30,571 bases of DNA from a virus, in the IMG/VR virus record IMGVR_UViG_3300044858_004159, positions 1-30,571 of that record. One strand, 5' to 3'. The position numbers and the translations under genes are program-made. The notes below the pieces were generated by a model. It made no database searches, was not told the origin of the DNA, and saw only the letters and a program-made list of their open reading frames with translations. This document shows, one piece after another, positions 21,361 through 29,191 of this stretch (within the stretch, counting starts at the first letter, position 1; each line of letters opens with the position of its first letter).

Positions 21361-22523
21361 CCACCACCGCACCACCCCCCGAAGCCGAGGCCCTGGCCAC
21401 GGCGCCCAAGGCCATTGTCATCAGCCAGTTCGATGTGCTGATGGGTGACATCAAGGAAGCCAGGGAGAAGGCTGCCGAGGCAGTCTTCGATTACAGCACC
21501 AAGGCTGGCAACAAGGAAGCCCGGTCCTATGTGTTTGCCCAGCGCAAGCTCAAGAGCCGGATCGAATCGGCCCGCACCGATGCCAAGTCCTACGCATTGG
21601 CCTATGGCCGCAAGGTCGATGAGCAGGCCGGCGAACTCAAGGAGCAGGTGGAGGCGCTGATCAAGCCGCACCAGGATGCGCTTGATGCCATCACCAAGGC
21701 CGAGGCCGATCGGGTGCAGCGGCACCGGGATGTGATCAAGGTCATCACGGAAAATGGCCAGGTGCCGTTTGGCGCCAGCGCCGAGGCCCTGGCCACCAGG
21801 CTCGAAAGCGCTAAGGCCGCCGACATCGACGGACTGGAGGAGTTCAAGGAGGAGGCTGCCGCTGCCCTGCTGGAAACGATCCGCACCCTCGAAGCCGCCC
21901 ACGCCAAGGCCCTGGCCGACGAGGCCGCCGCCGCCGAACTGGCCCAGCTGCGCGAGCAGCAGCGGATCCAGCAGGAGCGGGACGCCGAGGACGCGCGGCT
22001 CAAGGCACAGCAGGAAGCCATCGCCGAAGCGGCCCGCAAGGCACAGGAGGAGGCCGATGCCGCCGCGCTGCAGGCGATCCAGGAGGCCGAGCAGAAGGCG
22101 GCCGATGCCGAGGCAAGGGCCGCAGCGGCGGAGGCCAGGGCCGCCGACTCCGATGCGGTGGTTGCCCTGCTGGAGGGAGAGGCCCTGCTGGCGATTAAGC
22201 CGGCGGAGATGCCGGTGGCGATGCCCCCGGAAATCGCCATCACCTACCAGCCCCGCCCCTGCCGAAGCCTCGGGACTGGGCTGACTCGCGACGAGGAAGA
22301 GGCCATGGAAACAGGTCGGGCCCAGTGCCTCGAAGAGCTGGAGGCTGCCGTCGGCTCCATCGCAACCGAGGCCGAGGCGACAGCAGCGGTCGCCGACGCA
22401 GAGCACAAGCTGCGGCGTGAGTTGGCAGCGAGCCTGGCCGGCAGGACGCGCTTGGCTGTCGTCGATGCCCTGATCGCCGGCACCCTGCACCCGGCCATCA
22501 CGATCGACTGGAGCAAGGTCTGA
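21357..22523 (+). CDS. Long coiled-coil protein of recombination modules
   Basis: From ATG 21357 (388 residues) the N-terminus (SQFDVLMGDIKEAREKAAEA, VFDYSTKAGNKEARSYVFAQ, RIESARTDAKSYALAYGRKV) follows a pattern known from phage proteins encoded next to SSB or RecT-type annealing genes. Residues about 150-290 are an extremely Ala/Glu/Gln-rich coiled coil (ALADEAAAAELAQLREQQRI onward). The C-terminus is helical, with AIDTIDWSKV-type ending TIDWSKV. It probably serves as a scaffold in the recombination or replication complex. The biochemical role of the family is unknown to me. Confidence 0.6.
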   Translation: MTTTAPPPEAEALATAPKAIVISQFDVLMGDIKEAREKAAEAVFDYSTKAGNKEARSYVFAQRKLKSRIESARTDAKSYALAYGRKVDEQAGELKEQVEALIKPHQDALDAITKAEADRVQRHRDVIKVITENGQVPFGASAEALATRLESAKAADIDGLEEFKEEAAAALLETIRTLEAAHAKALADEAAAAELAQLREQQRIQQERDAEDARLKAQQEAIAEAARKAQEEADAAALQAIQEAEQKAADAEARAAAAEARAADSDAVVALLEGEALLAIKPAEMPVAMPPEIAITYQPRPCRSLGTGLTRDEEEAMETGRAQCLEELEAAVGSIATEAEATAAVADAEHKLRRELAASLAGRTRLAVVDALIAGTLHPAITIDWSKV

Positions 22524-23143
22524 TGAATTGCCCTCACTGCGGCCACTGGGGTAATCGGGTGCTCGAAACCCGCGAGAGCGCGAGCGAAAACGCCGTCCGC
22601 CGCCGCCACGCTTGCCGGGGGTGCGGCAAGTCGTTCACCACCGTCCAACGGGTCGAGGTCTACCAGGATGGCGCGTGGCAGCCGGTGGCCCTGGCCGCCG
22701 TGCCCGATCCGAAGCCGGTGGCCCCGCCGGCACCGGTCGCACCACGGAGGCGGGCCGCCAGCCCCGCCCCGGATCGGTTGCATCCGATTACTGGCGGCGA
22801 GCCCTGGCTCGCGGACATCGAGCGCGATGGCCTGCCGCCGGACCTTCTCGACAAAATGCTGACGTGGTGGAACGAAAGCCGCTGGGGCAAGCACCGGACC
22901 CAAGCCGCATGGACTCGAGTGGCATTCACTTTGTCGGCCGGTCGGGTGTGTTTTCTGTGCCAGCAGGGCCAGCACGACACGGCCCGCGCCCTGGTGGAAG
23001 CCGGCATCGAGCACGGCTGGCAGGCACTGAAGCCTGAGTACCTGCGCGGCACCACTTCAGCAGCCCCGCCGGCCGCCGCCCCCGCAGGTGACCCGGCCGC
23101 CGCGGCTATCCGGGACATGCTGGAGAAGGCTGATGCTGCTTGA
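22523..23143 (+). CDS. Zinc-ribbon protein (NrdR-like N-terminus)
   Basis: The 206-residue protein opens with a four-Cys zinc ribbon: CPHC at residues 3-6 and CRGC about 30 residues later, in MNCPHCGHWGNRVLETRES and RRRHACRGCGKSFTTVQRVE. This resembles the NrdR zinc ribbon but lacks the ATP-cone that NrdR needs, so it is not a true NrdR. A Pro-rich linker (about 58-80) leads to a helical domain with LLDKMLTWWNESRWGKHRTQ and ALVEAGIEHGWQAL, a pattern seen in phage proteins of replication regions. It could be a DNA-binding replication or transcription factor. Confidence 0.55.
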   Translation: MNCPHCGHWGNRVLETRESASENAVRRRHACRGCGKSFTTVQRVEVYQDGAWQPVALAAVPDPKPVAPPAPVAPRRRAASPAPDRLHPITGGEPWLADIERDGLPPDLLDKMLTWWNESRWGKHRTQAAWTRVAFTLSAGRVCFLCQQGQHDTARALVEAGIEHGWQALKPEYLRGTTSAAPPAAAPAGDPAAAAIRDMLEKADAA

Positions 23144-23666
23144 TCCGGAGGCCTTCACCCGTGGCTGCCGCATGATCGAGCGGCACATCAGGATCCGGGC
23201 CGAAGCAGCCTGGAGCACCGAGGACTTCAAGCTGAAGTTCATCAGCTTCAGCAGCGACTTCCCGGAGGTCAGCGCACCGCAGTTCCTCTGGGCCTGCGAG
23301 CGCTGGATCCAGGGGGCCACCGGGGAGTTCCTGCGCTTCCCGACGTGGCAGCAGCTCATGGTGCCGCTGTACCGGTGCAGCGGGGGCATGCCGATCCGAG
23401 TGTGGGGGTTCAAAGAAGACTTGCCTCGATCGCTCCGGCCAACGCACCAGCAGCTGGCCATGCTGCCGAAGGGATCGGCTTCCCTCCCGCCGGATGGCGC
23501 CGAAAACCCCGCCGCCTACAACCTGGTGGTAGGCGCCTGCGATGGGCGGCGATTGCTGCCGGCTGCTGATGCCAGCCGAGGCCTGACGGCGGAGCAGTGG
23601 CGCCAGCACCTGCGGGAACAGGCGCAGCTGAGGAAGCAGGCGAAGAGGGGGTCACGTGCTCCCTGA
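23133..23666 (+). CDS. Unknown protein, possible helicase-loader type
   Basis: From ATG 23133 (behind GGAGAAGGCTG) the protein has 177 residues. The N-terminal half (AWSTEDFKLKFISFSSDFPE, QFLWACERWIQGATG, LRFPTWQQLMVPLY) loosely recalls phage helicase-loader proteins such as lambda P, where a Phe/Pro-rich step precedes a helical block. This is a weak, memory-based resemblance. The C-terminus is basic (LREQAQLRKQAKRG). Because no phage helicase or DNA polymerase is present, a gene that recruits the host helicase would make sense here, but that remains inference. Confidence 0.5.
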   Translation: MLLDPEAFTRGCRMIERHIRIRAEAAWSTEDFKLKFISFSSDFPEVSAPQFLWACERWIQGATGEFLRFPTWQQLMVPLYRCSGGMPIRVWGFKEDLPRSLRPTHQQLAMLPKGSASLPPDGAENPAAYNLVVGACDGRRLLPAADASRGLTAEQWRQHLREQAQLRKQAKRGSRAP

Positions 23667-23895
23667 AGAAAGAATGCTGAAACGCCGAATTGTCCTGCAG
23701 CGCGGTCTTCTTGCTGGGTATTGGTCGGTCAAAGACTTCAATCACGACCTGCCGCCGAACACCGAGCTTTGCTTGCCCACGTGGGATTTCCTAGACGCTC
23801 ACCCACGATTCGCCGACATGTTCTTCCGTGATATGGAAGCATTTCACAAACGCACAGCCGCCGATCACGTCGGCTTTGTTTCCACCATTCTTTGA
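23656..23895 (+). CDS. Small unknown protein, AT-richer
   Basis: A 79-residue protein from GTG 23656 (an ATG at 23674 is the alternative). It has LKRRIVLQRGLLAGYWSVKD, then LPTWDFLDAHPRFADMFFRD. Base composition is clearly more AT-rich than the genes on both sides, suggesting recent acquisition. It overlaps the previous gene by 11 bases and is four bases from the next. No family is recognised. Confidence 0.5.
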   Translation: MLPEERMLKRRIVLQRGLLAGYWSVKDFNHDLPPNTELCLPTWDFLDAHPRFADMFFRDMEAFHKRTAADHVGFVSTIL

Positions 23896-23899
23896 AGCC

Positions 23900-24175
23900 A
23901 TGCCTGACACCCACACAATCCTGGATGAACAGATCGGCATGGGCCGCATCATCGTGACCGCCCGCCCTGGGGCCAATCGTTATTGGCTCGTGACCTTTGT
24001 TCGCCGCAACAGCAGGGAAACGATTTTGGACGAAATTGCCGCATGGATACCCGATGGCAAATGGGCCGGGACGTATTGGCTTCCGTATCGCTCCCGGTTC
24101 GTCCCGCCCGACGTGCTGCAGCGGGTTCAGGACTGGCTGCGGGGCCGCCCGGTGCCGGCGGATGTGACGTTGTGA
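23900..24175 (+). CDS. Small unknown protein
   Basis: From ATG 23900 the product has 91 residues. GRIIVTARPGANRYWLVTFV and PDGKWAGTYWLPYRSRF suggest a compact beta-rich fold with many Trp and Tyr; the C-terminus is a basic helix (LQRVQDWLRGRPVP). It ends in GTGA overlap with the next gene. I recognise no family. It belongs to the AT-richer group of small genes between the zinc-ribbon operon and the exonuclease. Confidence 0.5.
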   Translation: MPDTHTILDEQIGMGRIIVTARPGANRYWLVTFVRRNSRETILDEIAAWIPDGKWAGTYWLPYRSRFVPPDVLQRVQDWLRGRPVPADVTL

Positions 24176-24378
24176 GCTATCAGGATGATCTTGATCTTGT
24201 CCGCTCCTGCATTGATCCCGTAAGCGCTGGCTGCCAATACCCCTGCTACCGGTGGCCAGGGGTGCCAGAGGAGTACGGCATCTATACCAGCAGGTGCCTC
24301 AATTCTTGGCCACAGTACAAAGAAAAGACCCGGCCTCTACTGGAGGCTTTATCCCGATTGGAGCAACGACAACCATGA
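24172..24378 (+). CDS. Small Cys-rich unknown protein
   Basis: A 68-residue product from GTG 24172 overlapping the previous stop (GTGA). It has four Cys (RSCIDPVSAGCQYPCYRWPG and SRCLNSWPQY), spaced in a way that could bind zinc or form a small metal-stabilised fold. The stop overlaps the exonuclease ATG (ATGA), giving an unbroken coupling chain. Composition is AT-richer. No function can be assigned. Confidence 0.5.
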   Translation: MSYQDDLDLVRSCIDPVSAGCQYPCYRWPGVPEEYGIYTSRCLNSWPQYKEKTRPLLEALSRLEQRQP

Positions 24379-25136
24379 CCGACCAACCCAGGGCCCTGGT
24401 GGATGCGGAGCTCTACCTCCGCCGCTGCACTGCCGTGGCCGAATACGAGATCGAATGGGCGCCGGATGACTGGACCTATGCGTGCCGGCACGGCGAGGCG
24501 AAGGCCCGTTTCCAAGACTTCCTGGCATCCGTCCGTGATGCGCTGCCCGACCACCAGCTGCACCTATGCCTTGGCACTGCTGCCAGCTTCCGCTACAGCC
24601 TCTTCAGCGCCTACAAGGCGAACCGCAAGGCATCCCGCAAGCCGGCCGGTTACAGCCAGCTGATCCAGTGGGCCATCGCAGCCGGGGAGCTGCGCGGCTG
24701 GAACATCGCCATGCTCGCCGAGGTCGAGGCCGACGATGTGATGGGCATTCTCTACCGCCCGGGTGATGTGATCGTCTCGGAGGACAAGGACATGCTGGGG
24801 ATCCCCGGCCGGCACCTTCGAGGCACCGAGTTCGTGGAGGTTTCCGAGCACCAGGCCGATCTGAATGTGTTCTCGCAGGCGCTGATCGGCGACACCACGG
24901 ACAACTACCCCGGCTGCCCTGGTATCGGCAAGGTGAAGGCGGAGGTCATCCTGGCCGGGCAGTCCGACGAGGCGGCGATGTGGGCGGCCGTGCTGAAGGC
25001 CTTTGAGAAGGCGGGCCTCACCCGACGGGACGCCATCACCCAGGTGCGCCTGGCTCGCATTCTGCGAGCTAGTGAATACGACCCGGACCGGAAGTTGCCG
25101 ATCCTGTGGAACCCACCTGACGCGGAGGAGCGGTGA
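24375..25136 (+). CDS. 5'-3' exonuclease (gp6-like, FEN family)
   Basis: The 253-residue protein carries the acidic metal-site residues of the 5'-nuclease family: Asp10 (LVDAELY), the YKANRK arch region (about 80-85), EVEADDVMG (Glu118, Asp120, Asp121), SEDKDMLG (Asp137, Asp139) and GDTTDN (Asp173, Asp176), followed by a helix-hairpin-helix-type GCPGIGKVKA. T7 gp6 removes RNA primers, degrades host DNA and helps concatemer processing. In T7 it closes the replication operon after DNA polymerase, which is missing here. The context ACAACC precedes the ATG. Confidence 0.88.
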   Translation: MTDQPRALVDAELYLRRCTAVAEYEIEWAPDDWTYACRHGEAKARFQDFLASVRDALPDHQLHLCLGTAASFRYSLFSAYKANRKASRKPAGYSQLIQWAIAAGELRGWNIAMLAEVEADDVMGILYRPGDVIVSEDKDMLGIPGRHLRGTEFVEVSEHQADLNVFSQALIGDTTDNYPGCPGIGKVKAEVILAGQSDEAAMWAAVLKAFEKAGLTRRDAITQVRLARILRASEYDPDRKLPILWNPPDAEER

Positions 25137-25399
25137 TGTCCGGCACCATCCGCGCCTACTCATGTCGCCCATTTGGGGCTGAATGGCACCTAGTCGTGTT
25201 TGCCGCCACTGCCAATCGTGCCCGCTTGCTGGCTTTCCGCGCAGGGCCGAGCGGTGAAGATGACAACTACATCGATTGGCGCGCCCGCCGACTACCGGAA
25301 GCTGACGGCCTCTATGCCAGCGAAGCTGCGTGGGTCCATGCCGACGATGCGCCGGAGTCGGTGCGAAAAAGGGTTGCGGGCCTTTGGTCCGATGACTAA
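25136..25399 (+). CDS. Small unknown protein after exonuclease
   Basis: An 87-residue protein from ATG 25136 (or GTG 25133, directly before it), behind GGAGGAGCG. It is beta-rich at the start (RPFGAEWHLVVFAATANRAR) and acidic towards the end (HADDAPESVRKRVAGLWSDD). The start overlaps the exonuclease stop. It is the last gene of the replication operon; the head operon begins after a 49-bp gap. No family is recognised. Confidence 0.5.
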   Translation: MSGTIRAYSCRPFGAEWHLVVFAATANRARLLAFRAGPSGEDDNYIDWRARRLPEADGLYASEAAWVHADDAPESVRKRVAGLWSDD

Positions 25400-25414
25400 C
25401 CCCACCTGACGGCA

Positions 25415-25438
25415 CCCCGTAGCATGGGGCAAACTCTG
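25415..25438 (+). promoter_or_regulatory. Promoter candidate for the head operon
   Basis: CCCCGTAGCATGGGG (25415-25429) can form a CCCC/GGGG stem around GTAGCAT and matches the block at 6732-6747. TAGCAT could be a -10 or part of a phage RNA polymerase promoter. CTGCAG follows before the ATG at 25449. Confidence 0.4.
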
Positions 25439-25448
25439 CAGCCGTGTA

Positions 25449-25658
25449 ATGCCGAAGCCCATCAATGCGGAGGAACTGGTCGAGCGGGCTGAAGCGCTGT
25501 GGCCCGACATCGCCCCGCACCCAGAGGCCACGGACCGCGAGATCCAGCAGCAGATCGGCGCGGTTCAGGTGGTCCGATGGCTGCGTATCGAGCTGCTGAC
25601 CAGCGACGCCGATGCGCCCACGGTCTACCCGCCCTCCTTCGATACCGGGAGGGACTGA
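25449..25658 (+). CDS. Small protein opening the head operon
   Basis: The 69-residue protein starts at an ATG 20 bp after the promoter candidate. It is acidic and helical (NAEELVERAEALWPDIAPHP, then REIQQQIGAVQVVRWLRIEL). It precedes two small virion-type proteins and the portal. No family is recognised; a role in head assembly or as a regulator is possible from position only. Confidence 0.5.
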   Translation: MPKPINAEELVERAEALWPDIAPHPEATDREIQQQIGAVQVVRWLRIELLTSDADAPTVYPPSFDTGRD

Positions 25659-25661
25659 GCC

Positions 25662-26069
25662 ATGTGCGCGGGCGGCGGGGGATCCCGGTCAACCATCTAC
25701 GCGCCCGACACCAGGGCTTACGACGCAATGGCGAGCCAGCAGCTCGGCCTGATGCAGCAGGCGCAAAGCTCTGATGTGCTGGCCAAACAGCGCCAGCTGG
25801 ATGCCCTGGTGCGTGACCGGATCGCACTGCAGACCCAGGAGCAGGCGGTGGCCACGGCCCGCGCCAACAACACGACCGCCCAAGCAGCCAGGCTCGCGGC
25901 ACTGGTCGGCGCACCGCCACCAGAGAAGCCGGCTGCGGCCCCGGTGATCGGCAGCGACCGCACTGGCGAGAAGCGGCCGACCGGTAAGGCGGCGCTGCGA
26001 ATCGATCGAGCGGCCGCAACGATTGCCGCCGGCCCTGGCGCCGGACTCAACATCACCACGGGGTACTGA
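25662..26069 (+). CDS. Small virion-type protein, MCxG family copy 1
   Basis: A 135-residue protein behind a good ribosome-binding site (GGGAGGGAC). It begins MCAGGGGSRSTIYAPDTRAY, has a Gln/Ala-rich helix (MASQQLGLMQQAQSSDVLAK to about residue 75), a Pro/Ala linker and ends GPGAGLNITTGY. Proteins opening with MC(F/L)GGG occur in other podoviruses beside the portal gene, where they are thought to be head or internal virion proteins. The ends match those of the next gene, indicating paralogy. Confidence 0.6.
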   Translation: MCAGGGGSRSTIYAPDTRAYDAMASQQLGLMQQAQSSDVLAKQRQLDALVRDRIALQTQEQAVATARANNTTAQAARLAALVGAPPPEKPAAAPVIGSDRTGEKRPTGKAALRIDRAAATIAAGPGAGLNITTGY

Positions 26070-26071
26070 TC

Positions 26072-26485
26072 ATGTGTTCAGGGAGAAGGGCGCGGGCACC
26101 GCAAATCGTCTACCAGGGCCCCAGCCAGGCCCAGATCGACGCGCAGAGCCAGCAGATGGAAGCGGCCCGGCGGCAGGCGGAGGAGGCCAGCCTGCGGATG
26201 CAGTCCCAGCTGGACCAGCAGATCGCCGCTGCCAATGCCGAGAGCGAGCGGTCCCGTGCCTCGCTGGCAGAGCAGACCGCCGCCATGGCCACGGAAGCGG
26301 CGGCCGTGGTGGCGCAAGCAGCGCCCTATGCCACCGCCACCACCTACGCGGCGCCCGCCGCTGGGCTCGCCCTGACCACTGATCCAGCCCAGCAGCAGAA
26401 GAAGAAGAAGCCGGCGTCCGGGCTCACGATTGCGCCGGCTGGCGCGGCGGCAGCGGCCGGCGCTGGCCTCAACATCGGCACCTGA
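26072..26485 (+). CDS. Small virion-type protein, MCxG family copy 2
   Basis: A 137-residue protein starting MCSGRRARAPQIVYQGPSQA and ending AAAGAGLNIGT, like its upstream neighbour. The middle is a long Gln/Glu/Ala coiled coil (QIDAQSQQMEAARRQAEEAS, QLDQQIAAANAESERSRA), followed by a basic QQKKKKP patch and an Ala-rich tail. It is likely a virion protein next to the portal. The ATG is two bases after the preceding stop. Confidence 0.6.
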   Translation: MCSGRRARAPQIVYQGPSQAQIDAQSQQMEAARRQAEEASLRMQSQLDQQIAAANAESERSRASLAEQTAAMATEAAAVVAQAAPYATATTYAAPAAGLALTTDPAQQQKKKKPASGLTIAPAGAAAAAGAGLNIGT

Positions 26486-26486
26486 A

Positions 26487-28175
26487 ATGGACACCACTCA
26501 GGGCCCAGCGGAACAGCTCTACGAGAAGCTCCGATCCGATCGTGATCTCTGGTTGTCGCGTGCCCGGCGGTCCTGCCGGCTGACGCTGCCCTGGCTGGTG
26601 CCGGCCGCCAATGACCCGGACCAGGGGCAACCCGAGACCTACCCGCTGCCTTGGAATGGCATCGGCCAAGAGGGGCATCAGCACCTCGCCAGCCGCTGGC
26701 TGCTGGCGGTAATGCCGGCCTCCGAGTCGTTCTTTAAGTACACGATTGACGAGCGGGAGCGGGCCACTCTGATTAGCGATGCCCGGCAGGCCGGAACGGC
26801 CGAGGATGAAATCGCCAGGTCCATGGTGGAGTTCGACCGCAGCCTGCTAGCGATGGAGCAGGCGGTGCTCCGCGAGATCAACAGCACCGCCGATCGCGCC
26901 GTGGTGCTGGAGGCGATGGTCCATTTGATCGGCCCCGGCAACGTCGTTCTCTATGACGACGAGGAGGATGGGCTCACCTGTTACCACCTGAACCGCTACT
27001 GCATCAGGCGGGATCCGATGGGCCGGCCGCTGGAGCTGGTGATCTGCGAGAGCTTCACCGAGGACAGCCTGCCGAATGCGGTGGCTCAGCACCTGGGCCT
27101 CCTCGAGGACGAGGGGAGCGAGGGCTACAGCCCCGATCCGTTAGCCCCCAACAAGGTGCTGGACGAGGAGGAGGTGATCAAGGTTTACACCCACGTGGAA
27201 TGGGACTACAGGGCGAAGAAGGTCAAATGGTGCCAGGAATGCAAAGGGCAGGAGATCGAGGGGCAAGAGAAGGAAGTCGGCCTTGAGATTTCCCCCTGGA
27301 TGCCGCTGCGGGCAACGAGGATCGACAGCTGCGACTACGGCCCCGGCTACATCGAAGCCCGGTGCCTGGCCGACCTGCAGACCGCCGAATCCCTGAGCCA
27401 GGCGCTCACCGAGGGGGCGATGATCGCCGCTGAATCCAAGTACGTGGTACGCCCTGGCGGGGTCACTTCGATCAAGGACTTGGTGGCCTGCCGCAACGGC
27501 GGCTATGTGATCGGCCACCCAGACGATGTGAAGGAGCTGGGATCCGATGGCCGCAGGGGGCAGGGCCTGGTGGTGGCGGAAGCCCGCCTGCAGCGGGTGG
27601 AGGCCGCATTGAAGCGGGCTTTCATGATGTCGAACGTCCGAGACTCGGAGCGGACCACCGCCGAGGAAATCCGGATGGTGGCGCAGCAGATGGACGAGGG
27701 GCAAGTCGGGATCTACAGCATCCTCACGACTGAGTTCCAGAACCCCTACATCACCCGCAAGCTGCACGTCCTGACCCGCCAGGGAAAGGTCCAGCTGCCC
27801 AAGGATCTGGTGAAGCCGGTGGTATCGGTTGGCCTGGCTGCCGTTGGCCGTGGCAACGACCTCGACAAGACGATGCGCTGGATCCAGGGCCTCGATGCAC
27901 TGGCCAACATCGTGGGTCCCGCGGAGGTTGCCGCCCGCGTCGATGTGAGCGCTGCCATCACCAGGCTCAGTAACGGGCTGGGCCTCGAAGCGATCGACCT
28001 GGTGCGCACGGAGGAGAAGGTCAACCAAATCAAGGCGCAGCAGGCGCAGGCGGCGCAGCAGGAACAGCTGATGCGATCCTCCATGGCGGACCCGGCAAAG
28101 CTGGCCACCGCTGCGGCCACCGCCCAGCAGATGCAGGGCGAACCGCCGCCCACTCAACAACCCACTGAACCATGA
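26487..28175 (+). CDS. Portal (head-tail connector) protein
   Basis: From ATG 26487 the protein has 562 residues (T7 gp8: 536). It opens TAEQLYEKLRSDRD-like (GPAEQLYEKLRSDRDLWLSR) with the SCRLTLPWLVP block, then NGIGQEGHQHLASRWLLAVM, a central AMVHLIGPGNVVLYDDEEDG core and a C-terminal clip/crown region (TAEEIRMVAQQMDEGQVGIY). The Gln-rich end matches connectors that pass into the internal core. It forms the dodecameric ring through which DNA is packaged and ejected. The stop overlaps the scaffold start (ATGA). Confidence 0.92.
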   Translation: MDTTQGPAEQLYEKLRSDRDLWLSRARRSCRLTLPWLVPAANDPDQGQPETYPLPWNGIGQEGHQHLASRWLLAVMPASESFFKYTIDERERATLISDARQAGTAEDEIARSMVEFDRSLLAMEQAVLREINSTADRAVVLEAMVHLIGPGNVVLYDDEEDGLTCYHLNRYCIRRDPMGRPLELVICESFTEDSLPNAVAQHLGLLEDEGSEGYSPDPLAPNKVLDEEEVIKVYTHVEWDYRAKKVKWCQECKGQEIEGQEKEVGLEISPWMPLRATRIDSCDYGPGYIEARCLADLQTAESLSQALTEGAMIAAESKYVVRPGGVTSIKDLVACRNGGYVIGHPDDVKELGSDGRRGQGLVVAEARLQRVEAALKRAFMMSNVRDSERTTAEEIRMVAQQMDEGQVGIYSILTTEFQNPYITRKLHVLTRQGKVQLPKDLVKPVVSVGLAAVGRGNDLDKTMRWIQGLDALANIVGPAEVAARVDVSAAITRLSNGLGLEAIDLVRTEEKVNQIKAQQAQAAQQEQLMRSSMADPAKLATAAATAQQMQGEPPPTQQPTEP

Positions 28176-29191
28176 GCACCACCACCGAACAGCTCCTCAG
28201 CCTGGTGCGCCCAGGCGAGGAGGGTCGCCTCGTCGCTGCACTGGACGAGCTTGAAGCGGAAGGCAGCCAGCCGTCCGGCGAGGAATGGGATATGTCCCAC
28301 CCCCTCGATCGGATGCTGGCGGCCGAGGAGCGGGCCGAGCGCAAGCAGGCCACGCCCCCCCGGCGGCCCACTGCCCCCGCGCCAGCCGAGGGCGAGGACG
28401 CCGACGACCCGCTGGCCGATCTGCTCAGCCCGGCCGAGGACGACACCACCACCGACGACGACCAGGCCGCCGACGACGACATCCCGGAGGAATACCGGGG
28501 CAAGTCGCTCAAGGAGGTCATCGCCCTGGCAGAGGGCAAGGCCAAGGCGCCCGCCACCGGGAACACGCTTCCCCCAGAGGCCTACACCCCCGAGCTGGGC
28601 AAGGCGCTGTACGGCGAGGCGCTGACCGGTCTGTTCACCGCCGCCGAGGTGAACCCCCTGCAGCTCGATGCAACCCTGCGTGCCGGGGGCGACGTGAGCG
28701 AAGCAGTGGAGTCGCTGGCCACCAAGGCTGGCCTGCCTAGGGCCGTGGTGCAGACCTATCTCGATGGGGTCAAGGCCAGCTCGCCGGCTGCCGCCCCCCA
28801 GCTGAGCGCAGAGGATGGCGCGGCGATCCGGCAATCGGTCGGAGGCGATGAGAAGTTCCGGGCGCTGAGCGGCTGGGCCCTTGCCAACCTGAGCGAGGGG
28901 GAGCTGGCTGGCTACAACGCAGCCATCGACTCCGGCAACAAGGAGCTGGCCGCCTTCGCGGTGAAGGCGATCCAGGCGCGGGCGGCTGCCGGTAGCAATC
29001 CACGGCAGCGCAGCGAGCCGCAGCTGGCCAGGGGCGGACGGAGCCAGGGCACAATGCGCTTCACCTCGATCGAGCAACAGAACGCGGCCGTCGATCGGCG
29101 CAACGCCCAGGGCGACCGACTGATGCACGTCGATCCCGCCTATGCCAAGCGCGTCAGGGCGGCCATCGCCAACTCGCCAGATTGGGCATGA
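28172..29191 (+). CDS. Capsid assembly scaffold protein (gp9-like)
   Basis: The 339-residue protein is very acidic in its first half (PAEGEDADDPLADLLSPAED, TTTDDDQAADDDIPEEY), like T7 gp9 (about 307 residues). The central helix block (EYRGKSLKEVIALAEGKAKA, AYTPELGKALYGEALTGLF) and a helical, basic C-terminus (RSQGTMRFTSIEQQNAAVDR) fit scaffolds, whose C-terminal end binds the capsid protein. It lies between portal and capsid genes, the standard position. Confidence 0.85.
   Translation: MSTTTEQLLSLVRPGEEGRLVAALDELEAEGSQPSGEEWDMSHPLDRMLAAEERAERKQATPPRRPTAPAPAEGEDADDPLADLLSPAEDDTTTDDDQAADDDIPEEYRGKSLKEVIALAEGKAKAPATGNTLPPEAYTPELGKALYGEALTGLFTAAEVNPLQLDATLRAGGDVSEAVESLATKAGLPRAVVQTYLDGVKASSPAAAPQLSAEDGAAIRQSVGGDEKFRALSGWALANLSEGELAGYNAAIDSGNKELAAFAVKAIQARAAAGSNPRQRSEPQLARGGRSQGTMRFTSIEQQNAAVDRRNAQGDRLMHVDPAYAKRVRAAIANSPDWA

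Noticed and set aside
21348-22490. 380-codon minus-strand open frame
   Set aside because: Gly/Leu-rich shadow of the Ala/Glu-rich coiled-coil gene on the plus strand.
24564-25520. 318-codon minus-strand open frame
   Set aside because: Covers the exonuclease gene in antisense and runs through an operon gap; low-quality composition.
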